Shown: positions 1 to 11,880 of the stretch, piece by piece
How the letters are laid out: every line of letters begins with the position of its first letter
How positions within the stretch are numbered: the first letter of the stretch is position 1
DNA from: Saccoglossus kowalevskii
Lineage: Eukaryota > Hemichordata > Enteropneusta > Harrimaniidae
Direction: 5' to 3'
DNA length: 64,000 bases
Assembly: GCF_000003605.2 (NCBI RefSeq)
Contig: NW_003149268.1
Coordinates: 412,059-476,058, forward strand
The notes under the pieces: model-generated
What the model was told of the DNA's origin: nothing
The model's database searches: none
What the model saw: only the letters and a program-made list of their open reading frames with translations
Translations under genes and position numbers: made by a program

Positions 1-3000
1 TCTTGAAATTGATGTACCAATAGTAACCAGCCTTACATCTTATAATATATACCTGGAATTATAATTTCGACTAATGTACCAATATTAAGTAGAAAACAGT
101 AATTTGTTGAAACCGATACTTCCAGTAGAATATGACTGTTTAAAAGCATTTCAAAAGTTTTGGTCAATATCTGAACGTTTGCACTCCACTCGCGCATTAC
201 ATTAAAACAAACTTTAAAATGACAGAACATGATGTTCCAGCTGTTAGTGAAAGATCTTTGATTGTATACTAAAGTGGACAATGATTAAGTGTGTTTTATC
301 ATAATAGTTCATATGATACTTTTTTTTACAAAACGCTAATGATGCGAGATATTTACAGTCTGTTACCATGTCTGAAACGAAATCAACATGCCCGGTGATA
401 CGCCCATACAGTGCCCCTTCCACCCGAGGAGAACACAGAGCAACGCTGTTCAATATAACTACTGCATAAACACATATCGGATCCATGTGTGAGATAGCGA
501 TGTTTGCCATGTGTGTCTACCCAATGCATTTAAGGAGATGAAATCGAGGGCACCTCATCTAAATCTTGAAGGTGCTCAACAAAACGGTACACTGGACGGC
601 GATCACAGATCCAAAGAGTGAAGCTTCCGGCAGCCGAACATGTGGCCCGCTATTGTTATTAATACATGCAATTTATATGTAGAGAGTTACAAATCTGAAT
701 GGAAATTATTAAGCAAATCCAACATGCGGGGAGGGGGACATGGTGCAAAAGCTGTTAGATAGCGACAACTCCGCCTGTTATCGTAGACAGCACGACTGGT
801 AGTACACCGTCTGTCAGTGACGTATTAATAACATCTCGGCGCCACATTTAAAATAAATTAATCATGGAAATATGGCCAGGAGACATAAAGCAACCCTCAA
901 AATCATGATAAACACGATTGTTTATTTTCAACCAATCCATTTGACAAATATAGCCCCAGGGTACGTCACGCGACGGGTGGTTGTCAAGTTAGTTTGAAAA
1001 CGATCGATCATTGTGCTGGTCGTGTAAATAAATAACAGTCACATGTTACCTTATTTCATATAGCGTAAAAACAAAATAGTTCCAGCGAGGTAGAAATCTT
1101 GTAGATTTGTCTCAATCAAAACGTAACCCAGAGCATGAAAATGAAAACATTCTTTGGTTTATCTGGGGTTAAATGAATAATAAATTTCAATTAATTTTTG
1201 CAATCCTATTTAGACTTTTTCTCTCTCTTTTTTCCCAAAATGTTGTGGCTTACGTAAAACAGGTAGAACCAATAATCGAGGAGAAATCGTGCTACCGTAT
1301 CTTTTATCGTCACTATAGTTCCCTCCTGATTGGTTAACAGTTTTCTTCGGACAAATCCCCTAGCCCCTCTCTACGTTCAAATTCTACAATTGACATTGGA
1401 TAGAGCTCATATGTGGAACGTCTCCCTATTATTTCGGGTTTCTCACAAACAATGAAAGAAGTTATTTTGTTTTCTTGTCTCTGTAATTTTTTTTATATTC
1501 TATTCCACCAGGTGGGATAATTTATAAATGTTTGAGTTTCCTTTTAATTATTTCCTTTTCTTGACATGTAGGTCAAGACTGTTATTGTCACCCGAAAACA
1601 AGTTTTATTGTCCTCTAGTATTCTCTGTTCCTCTAAGTCCAACGCACATATAAAAATGGGGGAATATATTGCCCTCGGGTGTGTGTTTTTGAATGGACTT
1701 GTTGATTCTAGAAACTCATTAAAACAAGGTTAGACATGCTTTCTGTCGGTGTAGGGGAACACAAGTATTTGCGCTATTTTCAATCGCTTAATCTTGACGG
1801 CGATATTGTTTAGCACATTAACCACCGTGACGTCGGGGATTTAGCACCATCTTACCTGAACTGCCCAACGCCGACACGGAATCAGTACTCAATATTCGCG
1901 ATTCTGAAAATGTAATTAATCTGTGCATGTTTTTAAAGCACCACAATCCGTTGTGCACTATTTTTGAAATCATTGTATAAACGTCGTACTGTGACGTCAT
2001 ATGTTTACATTTTTGGACGACCAGCATGTAATAATACAAATGTCGGATAAAACTTGTTGTCCACTGCACTTTATATCCGGGGAGGGGAACTTGAATTGGA
2101 TCATGGGTAACCATGTTCGAGCTTTTGATAAAAGCTTCTAAATGCATAAAAACATTTTTTAGGATGGAATACAGATTAATTGGGAATCCGGAGATTCGCC
2201 TATTTGTTCGTCGGGAGATTCACAAAAGAAATTGGTAAAAGTTTTCAACTAGCAATAATCGCGCCTCAGTTGGAACTCAGTCGATATACAATATCGTCTC
2301 TGTGCAGAGATCATACTTTTAGGGACCATTGCTATAGTATGTATCACGATTCCATCATTGAAAAGTCAAAGAAACAAAAGAAATTAAGACTTGGAGATTG
2401 AAAAAATAACCCTATTTGTGTTTATATTTTCATTTCGGAAAAAAGTATACCCTAGGTCTACACCCTGCAACGGGACTCAAATGGACTTATTGTTGCGCTT
2501 AAATGTGATGACACGGAAAGTAAATAATTGTGAAGTGATACCTATAGTCAGAGTTCATTTTAAGGGCACCGTCATTGTTGCCACCGCAGACTCTAAATGG
2601 AAAGAAGAAAAAGGAAACCTGACTTCTGATTGATACCAGCACTAAAATACTATACTCGCCTTCGGTAAAACAAGAGTCAAATCTATAGGGATTATCGCCT
2701 TATAGACGGGCGAATTCGGTCCGATTCGTTGTTTGCGAGTTCATTCCGGAATTTCACGAAAGCATGATATTTAGAGGACTATGTTGTATACCTAATATTC
2801 AATAAACTTGAATTGTGAAAACAAGAAACCCTATCAGATAACCGAACGGATTCAAGTTTGTTGTATCAATATAGTAAATATCGGTAATTTAGTCACATTT
2901 ATTTCGTTATCGCTTTTACGCCAACTGACTGTAGGGTATACATTTTTGTGAAATTTAAGTGTCGACTTGAAATGCAATTGACATACATCATAATTGGATT

Positions 3001-4034
3001 GCCAACTTTGTCGTTCTAGGGTGTGAGTATGGCCAGTCATTTACGTAGCATTTCCACAATATAAGTGTTTCCTACACAGAACGGCTTGGTAGTCATGTAG
3101 TCACCATTTTTAGTCTAAGCCAATTTCCCATGCGGCACCACACAGGGCTCTGGGTCAACAGTCCTACTAGGCTCGTGGCAATCTTCGTCGTTCGTGGCCC
3201 CTTTTCTTGCGAAATTTTGAGCTTTTCATTACTTTTTTTATCGATTGTGTCGCACTGTGTATATACATCAATGGCGAACTAATACCATTGAATATAGGTA
3301 GTTGATCACTCGATACTCGGGGAACACTACGATAAAGATTTTCCGTTTTTGATATTGTGAAATTCATTTGGTTTTTGCGAGAAAAAACCCTGAAAAAATG
3401 ATTTTGACAAGATAATTCAGAAATTTATATTATGAATAACTGATAACGAAATGTGCTCCCTATGCACCGATAAATAATTTTCATAATTACCGATTACAAA
3501 AGAATAATACAGAAAAAAGATAATATGCTATATTCTTTACATTTTTGCCTTTTATTTTATTTGCCTTGAAAGAAGCTGAATGAAATTACAAACTAAGTAG
3601 TGTGTTCAACAACTCATGAATGAACAATATTTTTTTAAATATGATTTTACTTGGTAAAAATACTACATTTTTCTACATAAAAACAAAAGAATTTCACAAT
3701 GTAGAAAACGGAAAGTCCTTATTGCAGTCAGGAGATACAAATTATGTTTCCCCGCTTCACTTAGTTTAGATACACTTTTTTTCTCGATACTTTCGCTGTA
3801 CATTGTTTTTTGCTCTCTCTTTCAGGTATGTGTGGAAATTGTTTTCTTTTTTGCAAATCTAATATTTTACTCTGTGATTTTTCTTGTGATTTTTTTTTCA
3901 AAATTTTCTCTGTGCAAAATTTTACGAAATTCACCATCATCCCTAGAATTATATTATTATATATCTTCTTGCCGACCTATCACCGAACGGCCTCCCATTT
4001 TGTAATAAATGGTGTTACAAATGTAATTCTATTG
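1..4034. other. Non-coding stretch, no recognised gene
   Basis: AT-rich sequence with many stops in all frames. The ORFs present are short and resemble no family I know. One minus-strand ATG ORF (244-510) starts with a hydrophobic, signal-peptide-like segment and is treated as a weak finding only. There is one palindromic CRE-type octamer (TGACGTCA) at 1992-1999. I see no RNA gene. Confidence 0.6.
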
Positions 4035-4365
4035 CTATCCTCGGGGCGGACATCCGGGTATTTTCACCGCCTAGCAACCAGCGGCGGTGAAAACAAAGGC
4101 CCAAAACTCGCAGAAAACGGTACTTTGGGATGATTGTTGAAACTCCTCTGAACAGTGTAACAAGATTAGCCCTACGTGTGTAACATATATAAATTTGATT
4201 GTTCGGGATTACTTCAAAGTTGAGTTTGTGTTGTTTTCTCGAATTTTCACCGGCTCGACCGGCGTTCCACAGCAGCGCGCACAAAGCCCATAGAAATACG
4301 TGGTACAGTGGTGCGCGTCTTAGCAACGTGGAACGTCTGTGACGTAGCTCCGCCCCCGAGGATAG
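4035..4365. mobile_element. MITE-like element with ~16-bp terminal inverted repeats
   Basis: The left end reads ctatcctcggggcgga. The reverse complement of the right end reads ctatcctcgggggcgga, so the two ends are inverted copies with a single extra G. The interior is GC-richer than its surroundings. A perfect 10-bp hairpin (ttttcaccgc / gcggtgaaaa) lies about 30 bp inside the left end. The element is 331 bp long and codes for no transposase; the 160-aa minus-strand ORF over it resembles nothing known and is probably fortuitous. No clear target-site duplication flanks it, so the exact ends and superfamily are unsettled. Non-autonomous DNA transposons of this size with short TIRs are common in invertebrate genomes. 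Confidence 0.55.
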
Positions 4366-4546
4366 TTTGTCTTTAAAGGATGGGGTCGTCACGTCACTAT
4401 CTCGGTCCCACCATAACGCAAAGTATACCAAGAGTGTGAATATATTGTTTATAACGAAATTCGAATACCGCCTTATGATATTCGCGTCAATACTCAATGT
4501 ATGGCAGATTATATATTGGTGCGTTAGTTATAGCGCATTTAACTTG

Positions 4547-4671
4547 GTTCCTAGACAGGTACTTGACAGCCTGAACTACTTTTTTATGATTCCTAGACAG
4601 GTAATTGACAGCCTGAACTACTTTTTTATGATTCCTAGACAGGTAATTGACAGCCTGAACTACTTTTTATG
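4547..4671. repeat. 42-bp tandem repeat, three copies
   Basis: Three adjacent copies of a 42-bp unit beginning ttcctagacaggta and ending tacttttttatga. They are nearly identical: the first copy has c for a in the middle (ggtacttgac against ggtaattgac), and the last has lost one T of its T run. The period is a multiple of three, so a reading frame runs through all copies as a 14-residue repeat, but nothing suggests it is translated. It lies about 180 bp before the 23-bp satellite. Confidence 0.9.
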
Positions 4672-4850
4672 ATTGTATGCAAAGGGGCAGCAAAGACTGA
4701 AAGGTGGATGTCCTGTGGCGAACGAGTCAATAATCGTTTGCAGAGTTTCTGTCTTCCGCCACAATGTTATTTTTTGTTTGTTTGTTTGTTTGGTTTTTGT
4801 TGTCAATAAAATAAAATGTTATATATATATGTTATCGCGATATTCTGACT

Positions 4851-5308
4851 TTCGCCATTTATACACTCCCATATTCGCCATTTATACACTCCCATATTCG
4901 CCATTTATACACTCCCATATTCGCCATTTATACACTCCCATATTCGCCATTTATACACTCCCATATTCGCCATTTTTACACTCCCATATTCGCCATTTAT
5001 ACACTCCCATATTCGCCATTTATACACTCCCATATTCGCCATTTATACACTCCCATATTCGCCATTTATACACTCCCATATTCGCCATTTATACACTCCC
5101 ATATTCGCCATTTATACACTCCCATATTCGCCATTTATACACTCCCATATTCGCCATTTATACACTCCCATATTCGCCATTTATACACTCCCATATTCGC
5201 CATTTATACACTCCCATATTCGCCATTTATACACTCCCATATTCGCCATTTATACACTCCCATATTCGCCATTTATACACTCCCATATTCGCCATTTATA
5301 CACTCCCC
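4851..5308. repeat. 23-bp satellite, about 20 copies
   Basis: A head-to-tail array of the unit ttcgccatttatacactccc followed by ata. The copies are practically identical: the one substitution I see is near 4976 (catttttacac for catttatacac), and the last copy is truncated in ccccta. Because 23 is not divisible by three, a forward frame cycles through all three unit phases and gives a 23-residue repeating peptide. The unit has no in-frame stop in any phase, so the long ORF here is a by-product of the repeat. The near identity implies recent expansion or ongoing homogenisation. Confidence 0.97.
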
Positions 5309-8300
5309 TAATTCATTTTATTGAAGAAAACACCAATAAATAAACAAGAGACTGTATGCAACTCTAAAAAATACACAACACCGTGTCTAAACCGACGTGT
5401 TACGGTATTTCCAATATACCACAGACCCTAAAAAGAGGTCTACAAATATGCATTCTAACACCAGCTACTTAATATCCCAGGCGCCGTGTTTATATGAATG
5501 TCACCTTTCCCATTTATCTATTGTATAGAATGACAGCCATGTTGACCTACTAGAATTGTCGATTTATTGTGTAGTACATTCGACGATTAGACATCTTATA
5601 GTTAAAAATAAAGCCAAAGAACATGTGGCAATAGACTGCTAATGTGTGTTGCAAACGATTCAACACGCTGGTATGCGCACGTCCGTAACAATGTATTAAT
5701 TGTTTAATTACACAAGATGAATACTAATTAAAACGCCCAAACAATAACGTAACCATAAAAAGTTGCGGGTATATTCGTAAATGCTTCTTTTAGTTGTAGA
5801 TTTGTCAGACACAGACGCCGTGTTTGATATCATTAATATTCATATGATATTCCGTTTATTTTGATCATACTTTGTAAAAGTGGACGGGAGTGGCAGATGG
5901 TTACATGCACGCACATAATAATACCTTTCTGCAGTTTTTTTTTAACTACGATCACTCAGTACAGTAAACAGAAAAGTGTAAATGTTAGTTCTATGGTTAT
6001 AAAACAATACCAAAACAAATACAGAAAGTGCAGATTGCAGAATAACAAGAAGTAAGTCCCATTGTCAGTGCATTTTATTTTCTCGTGGAAAACGTCCCTA
6101 GATGTACTCGCGTTGGTTGTCCAAAATGGCATACCGGAATGAATAGTTATAAATAAAATAGTAAATCTTCCAAAGGAACATTGAGTACAATGGCGTTTTG
6201 AGCGCATTTAGGTTTAGCCATTATTTTATATGATACTGTGGGTTGTTTGGTTTCGGAGGTGTATTGAGCATCAAGATACTGCGTTGTTTTCTGAACATTT
6301 GTGTAAATATCATCACTTCTACCTCCCAAGATAACACTGACTAATCCTTTCCTAGTCCTGACTAATCCTTTCTTTAAAGGCGAGACAGGAGCGTCGATTA
6401 GTGTAAGTCATTAAATATGCGCACGTGCGCAGACAACAAGCCCACACACGCCGAGAGGGAAAGACACGCGAGTAAAGCTTTGGTATACAACCGTAAAAAA
6501 AGTGTAATCAATCAATCGGCGAACTATGTAATTATCCTACCGGAAAAAGTAAAAAGAAAGTGTCACGAATTTTCTTCTCAAAATAGTGTGTGTTTAATAG
6601 AAACTCATTTTCACCGTAAGAGACTAAAAGATTACTCGTGCTCCCTCTCTAGGCAATATCAACGTGAGGTATCTGTGACATGTCTCCATCAAGAAATTGC
6701 ATATACATTGTATAGCAACATATGGTGACGTGGAGCATGGAAATTAGCGCATGCGCATATTCACTTCAGAATTGATGTCGGTATGGGCCTCTACCCATAA
6801 TTTTTGAGAAAGTTGTACATAAAGCGCATGGCAATGTTCATTGGTTTATTGTGTATAATCATTGAGCTATTATACCATGACACAATGAAATAACAGTCTT
6901 TTGTTTGTTACAGTGATGTATTTTGAGAATTTTGCCCTAATATTTCTCAAAAATCGATATTTTTAGAACAATTCAATAGAACACATTGAAGAAGAAAACA
7001 GGGCATTTTTGACACTCTTAAAACCCGGATTTTTTAAAAATAATTCTGGACGACAAAACATGATAATTCAACATATACGAGTAGGCTTCTATCTTAAAGA
7101 GTTATCTGACATCGGATTTAGAGACTGCTCAAACTATGTCAAAGGACAAATTTCATGCAAGACGTTTGCTATCATTATGGTTTATTGCCACTTTATATCT
7201 ACTGAATTATAAAATGAAACTTTTGAAGCTCCAGGTTCTAATTTACCGTCTATCGAAATTTATATAATCTAGAATAATTTTGTTAAATAAGTCTAAGACA
7301 CTATATTATTAGTACAGTAACAACTTGATTCATTTGCGGGATTTCGCACCCATTTTTAATATAATAATTTCATGACCTGTCGCCATGACTTACAATGGAA
7401 TATTTTGAGTTTACTCTCTCTTTGTTACATATAAATAAACGTGGAAATCATCTGTGGCAAGATAAATAAAGGAAATAAAAGGAGTGGCGTACAAATGATA
7501 GTTTAATTCATGTTCGACAGTATGAATTGTCTGGTTACTTTCACTTGATCACAGGTACCACCTTGCAAGTACATAAATGCATTAGACTCCAAACGATTTC
7601 ACTAAAACATTTTAATTTACCCACGGCATGAACGCAACTACAGATGTGTGGCAGTAATAATACTAATTATTTTATTGCTTTTAGGTATAATGCTTTGATC
7701 GTAACCTTGCATATGTTAATACGAGAAAGTGCGTAAGATTAATAAAACCTTCAGGTAGCATGGCCGCCATTTTGAAAGGTGAAACGTCGGGTCATCGGTA
7801 ACATATTTGAACGGATTCAATGACCTGATAAGTGAATTAACGTTTTTCGTTGGACAATTGATTGACTCTTGTATCACACTCGATGCGTAAGATCGAAACC
7901 CCCTTTCGTGAAATTATATTTCTAATTTTTCGCAAATAAACACGCGTTAACGGTAAACGGACATTCAGGGTCATTCATTTGACATGTTCACTTCACTTTA
8001 GTTTTTGTAATAAGTTTCCAATTTTACTCGCCAACGCAACTTTCTGAATCTACTGAATCTCTTACAAAAATAAGAAATGTAATTTATTATATATACGTAT
8101 ATTTTAACAAATAGAGTATGGTCACCCCGTAATCCCTTGATTATGATGCTTGGGTAGACAAAAAATACCACACTAACAACAAGGCGCATTTTGTCGAATT
8201 TAGATATCACTTTTAAAAAGTCTAAAGTTTTCAACAAAATGTCCGCCGTTTAGTAGCATATTTTACACAAACTAAAGTCCGAATATTTTCCTTGAAACAA

Positions 8301-9770
8301 ATATAGCTACCCGTCAGAACTGAAATTTATTTATACAAAATGTTACATATATTAATGTTCTAAAATGAAAAATTCAATTATTTGTGAATCTGTTCGCTGC
8401 CGTGACCAGTGGTTGTGGACATGTTCGTTTATGTTTTGCCACTAAATTTGACTTACTGTTGCAGCTTTTGCCCGGTTGTATGGCAGACGAAGAGGTAACA
8501 ACTCTGCTTTAGACGAAAGCATAAGTATATATGAGATACAGATGAGTATGGGGTGATGGTAGTGGTGTGATAAGGGTTGGGTCACTACCATACATTGCAT
8601 CTACGCGCGGTCGATGAATCGAACTCCGTAGTCCCGGGCCAACATTAATAATCGAACTGAAGGCAACACAAATAATATCAGTATACAAGTCAGTTTAGTT
8701 CCAGACAACTATATACATCTTTCCATAGTTATCTGTGTCAAATTTCAGGGTCAAAAGTTCACAGCCAGGGACTCCCACGTGAACAATTGTGTTGACTTTG
8801 ATTTATTTGGGGTATTATTCACTTTTTATTTTTAAAGCGTCCTAAAATGAGTACGAATGAGACATGAGCAAATTTACAATTTTATTTGTTTTACATTCTC
8901 GCGTTGTTTTGTGTCAACCTCGGGAAACATAAAAGTTCCAACCTTCTTGTAATGTTGTGTCGGGTATTGAGAGCATTTTATTCATGAAAGTCCGAGCAAA
9001 ATTTTGAGTTATTGAGCCCCCTTTCATGGTAAAAAGCTCTAAAACACCCCAATATATTTGACATGAATACGGTGACCCCAATATTTTTATTCAAGTTCCC
9101 ATATTCTTATAACTTAAAAAAATTACGTACGTCGAAATGAAGGAAAGACATGTACTGTTCCATACTGTATCCATACTTTAGTTTCACGATTATCTAGGCT
9201 AGTTTTCATAATAAATAACAAAACCAAATCAAATGTAAAGACAATTTCGGATAATTTCCGAACACTTTATGACAATGCAAATACTACAAATACATGGTTA
9301 CATTCGTATGACCATGCAATTATTTGCTTTGCTTTCAAAATAAAATTTCGAGCCAACCACATTTCGAAGTAGATTCAAACAACATGAACGTAATTTAGAT
9401 CAAGAGTTTTAAGTTTCCTTCCATATGGTCTTCATGGCCTTTCATTTGTACTCGGGATGTGCACACCACAACGGTTCAGCGGAATCGACAGAATACGAAC
9501 AATGGAAGTCGTGTTTATGTAATCATTATAGTAATACAGCGCGTGAATCAAATGCAGTGAGAGGACGTGTTCAACCAACCATTCATCGTGGATTGTGTTT
9601 TATACCGCTTTCTAACAAAGAAAAACTGTTGATATTAGTCCCGGATATTAGTATTCAATCACATTACTTCACACTCTCCCGACTGCCGCAACAAACTAAA
9701 ATAAACTAAAAAAACTCGATTTTGAAAATCTGAGTCGCTATTTTAATTTTTATTATAAGGGGTGCGCAAG
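5309..9770. other. Non-coding stretch, no recognised gene
   Basis: AT-rich DNA with short unrecognised ORFs only. Small structures seen: a 15-bp direct repeat (ctgactaatcctttc) at 6337-6351 and 6358-6372, and an 11-bp inverted pair (tttttgagaaa at 6801-6811, tttctcaaaaa at 6943-6953). I found no tRNA, rRNA or transposon coding remnant. Confidence 0.55.
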
Positions 9771-11450
9771 TGTGCTTTCCAGATTAAAATTCAAAGGGGT
9801 ACCTGTCAAACCCTGATACTGCACCATGGCATTGTGGGACACCATTATCTGTGTTGAGAAAAGGATCGCTTTCCAGATTGAAATTCAAAGGGGTACCTGT
9901 AAATCCCTGGGACTGTATAATGGTATTGTGGGACACCATTATCTGTGTTGAGAAGAAGATTGCTTTCCAGATTGAAATTCAAGGGGGTACCTGTCAATCC
10001 CTGGGACTGTATAATGGTATTGTGGGAGACCATTATCTGTGTTGAGAAAAGGATCGCTTTCCAGATTGAAATTCAAAGGTGTACCTGTCAATCCTTGANN
10101 NNNNNNNNNNNNNNNNNNNNNNNNNNNNNNNNNNNNNNNNNNNNNNNNNNNNNNNNNNNNNNNNNNNNNNNNNNNNNNNNNNNNNNNNNNNNNNNNNNNN
10201 NNNNNNNNNNNNNNNNNNNNNNNNNNNNNNNNNNNNNNNNNNNNNNNNNNNNNNNNNNNNNNNNNNNNNNACCATTATCTGTGTTGAGAAGAAGATTGCT
10301 TTCCAGATTGAAATTCAAGGGGGTACCTGTCAATCCCTGGGACTGTATAATGGTATTGTGGGAGACCATTATCTGTGTTGAGAAAAGGATCGCTTTCCAG
10401 ATTGAAATTCAAAGGTGTACCTGTCAATCCTTGAGACTGCACCATGGCATTGTGGGACTCTAGTATCTGTGTTGGAAAAAGTATTGCATTGCAGATTAAG
10501 ATTCAAATGGGCGTACCTGTCAATCCCTGGGTTGCAGCATGGCATTGTGAGAGACAATTATATGTGTTGAGAAGAAGATTGCTTTCCAGATTGAAATTCA
10601 AGGGGGTACCTGTCAATCCATGGGACTGCACCATGGCATTGTGGGAGACCATTATCTATGTTGAGGAAAGGATCGCTTTCCAGATTGAGATTCAAAGGGA
10701 TACCTGTAAATCCATGGGACTGCACCATGGCATTGTGGGAGACCATTATCTGTGTTGGAAAAAGTATTGCATTGCAGATTAAGATTCAAATGGGCGTACC
10801 TGTCAATCCCTGGGTTGCAGCATGGCATTGTGAGAGACAATTATCTGTGTTGAGAAGAAGATTGCTTTCCAGATTGAAATTCAAGGGGGTACCTGTCAAT
10901 CCCTGGGACTGCACCATGGCATTGTGGGAGACCATTATCTGTGTTGAGAAAAAGATTGCTTTCCAAATTGTGATTCAAAGGGGTACCTGTCAATCCCTGG
11001 GACTGCACCATGGCATTGTGGGACACCATTATCTGTGTTGAGAAGAAGATTGCTTTCCAGATTGAGATTCAAAGGGATACATGTCAATCCATGGGACTGC
11101 ACCATAGCATTGTGGGACACCATTATCTATGTTGAGGAAAGGATCGCTTTCCAGATTGAGATTCAAAGGGATACCTGTAAATCCATGGGACTGCACCATG
11201 GCATTGTGGGACACCATTATCTGTGTTGAGAAAAGTATTGCTTTTCAGATTAAGATTCAACGGCGTACCTGTCAATTCTTGAGACTGCACCATGGCATTG
11301 TGGGATACCATTATCTGTGTTGAAAAAAAGTATTGCATTCCAGATTGAGATTCATAGGCGTACCTGTCAATCCCTGGGTTGCAGCATGACATTATGAGAC
11401 ACAATTATATGTTTAATGACAAAGATTGCTTTATAGACGGATCCATATTG
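9771..11450. repeat. 94-bp satellite array
   Basis: About 17 head-to-tail monomers of about 94 bp, including the gap. Landmarks in each monomer are accattatctgtgttgag, gctttccagattgaaattca, gtacctgtcaatccctgg and gcaccatggcattgtggga. Landmark positions step by 94 bp (for example 10935, 11029, 11123). Monomers fall into variants. One variant carries gttgcagcatggcattgtga in place of the usual gactgcaccatgg and recurs 283 bp apart (attcaaa at 10501 and 10784) and again 566 bp further on (11350), which implies a three-monomer higher-order period in part of the array. The last monomer decays around 11400-11450 (aaagattgctttatagacgg), just before LINE-like sequence. The short overlapping ORFs on both strands here are by-products of the repetition. 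Confidence 0.95.
10099..10270. other. Assembly gap (172 N) inside the satellite array
   Basis: A run of 172 N interrupts the 94-bp array. The 164 bases before it (9935-10098) are identical to the 164 bases after it (10271-10434), which suggests the two contig ends are the same sequence and were never merged. The offset between the copies (336 bp) is not a multiple of 94, so the gap length is not a real spacing. Confidence 0.97.
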
Positions 11451-11459
11451 ATAAATGTT

Positions 11460-11880
11460 CCTTATAAAACAATAACTTTGGTCTTATCCAGGTTAACAGA
11501 TATACCCAGCGGGAAAATGCAATTCAAGCTTACCAAGTCATCCGCGAAGCACAATAACTGAATCCGAGAATATTGCAATGACATCGGCAAATAAAACCAT
11601 GTTGCTCTGAATTATGCTTAGCTCATTGCATAATTCATTTATAAGAGATGGACATTAAAAAGTCTAAAGAAATGCATCAATAACAGAAAAATATTCTTTT
11701 CATTCACTCTTTCTACATTATCAAATGCATTAGAAAAAACCTACAAAGCCGCAGAAAAAATGTCCATCTTTCTTTGGTGATATATTTTTGGACAATTACC
11801 TAGTAAATCATGCCGAAAACCATCCTGCTCTTTATATGTTTTTTGCTAGAGCATCTGCTCAAAAAGTTAAACGTAAATTA
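11460..11880 (-). mobile_element. Decayed LINE (non-LTR) reverse transcriptase fragment
   Basis: Read on the minus strand, this piece carries recognisable non-LTR reverse transcriptase blocks in order, spread over more than one frame. They are an EEQ/AGFR-like segment (DGFRHDLLG, near 11830), FSNAFDNVERVN (near 11705-11735, the usual DFSKAFDSV.R block), LINELCNELS (near 11615-11645), NMVLFADVIAIFSDSV (near 11556-11600, the catalytic FADD box with the second Asp read as Val), and LGISVNLDKTKVIVL (near 11465-11510). The last block is a hallmark of LINE rather than LTR reverse transcriptases. The spacing between AFD and FAD is much shorter than usual, so an internal stretch (the GVRQG region) is missing. 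Stops and frame changes show it is long dead. The clade (RTE, CR1 or Jockey-like) cannot be settled. Its 3' side abuts the satellite array. How far it extends upstream beyond 11880 is unclear. Confidence 0.75.

Noticed and set aside
4015-4497. 160-aa minus-strand ORF
   Set aside because: It runs across the MITE-like element and beyond both its ends, with no transposase motif; a chance frame.
8605-8665. tRNA B-box-like word on the minus strand (agttcgattca), suggesting a tRNA-derived SINE
   Set aside because: No A box at the proper distance and no T-stem pairing around it; one short word match is not enough.
9851-11404. Many overlapping 62-127 aa ORFs on both strands
   Set aside because: They repeat with the 94-bp satellite period and are by-products of it; one crosses the N gap.
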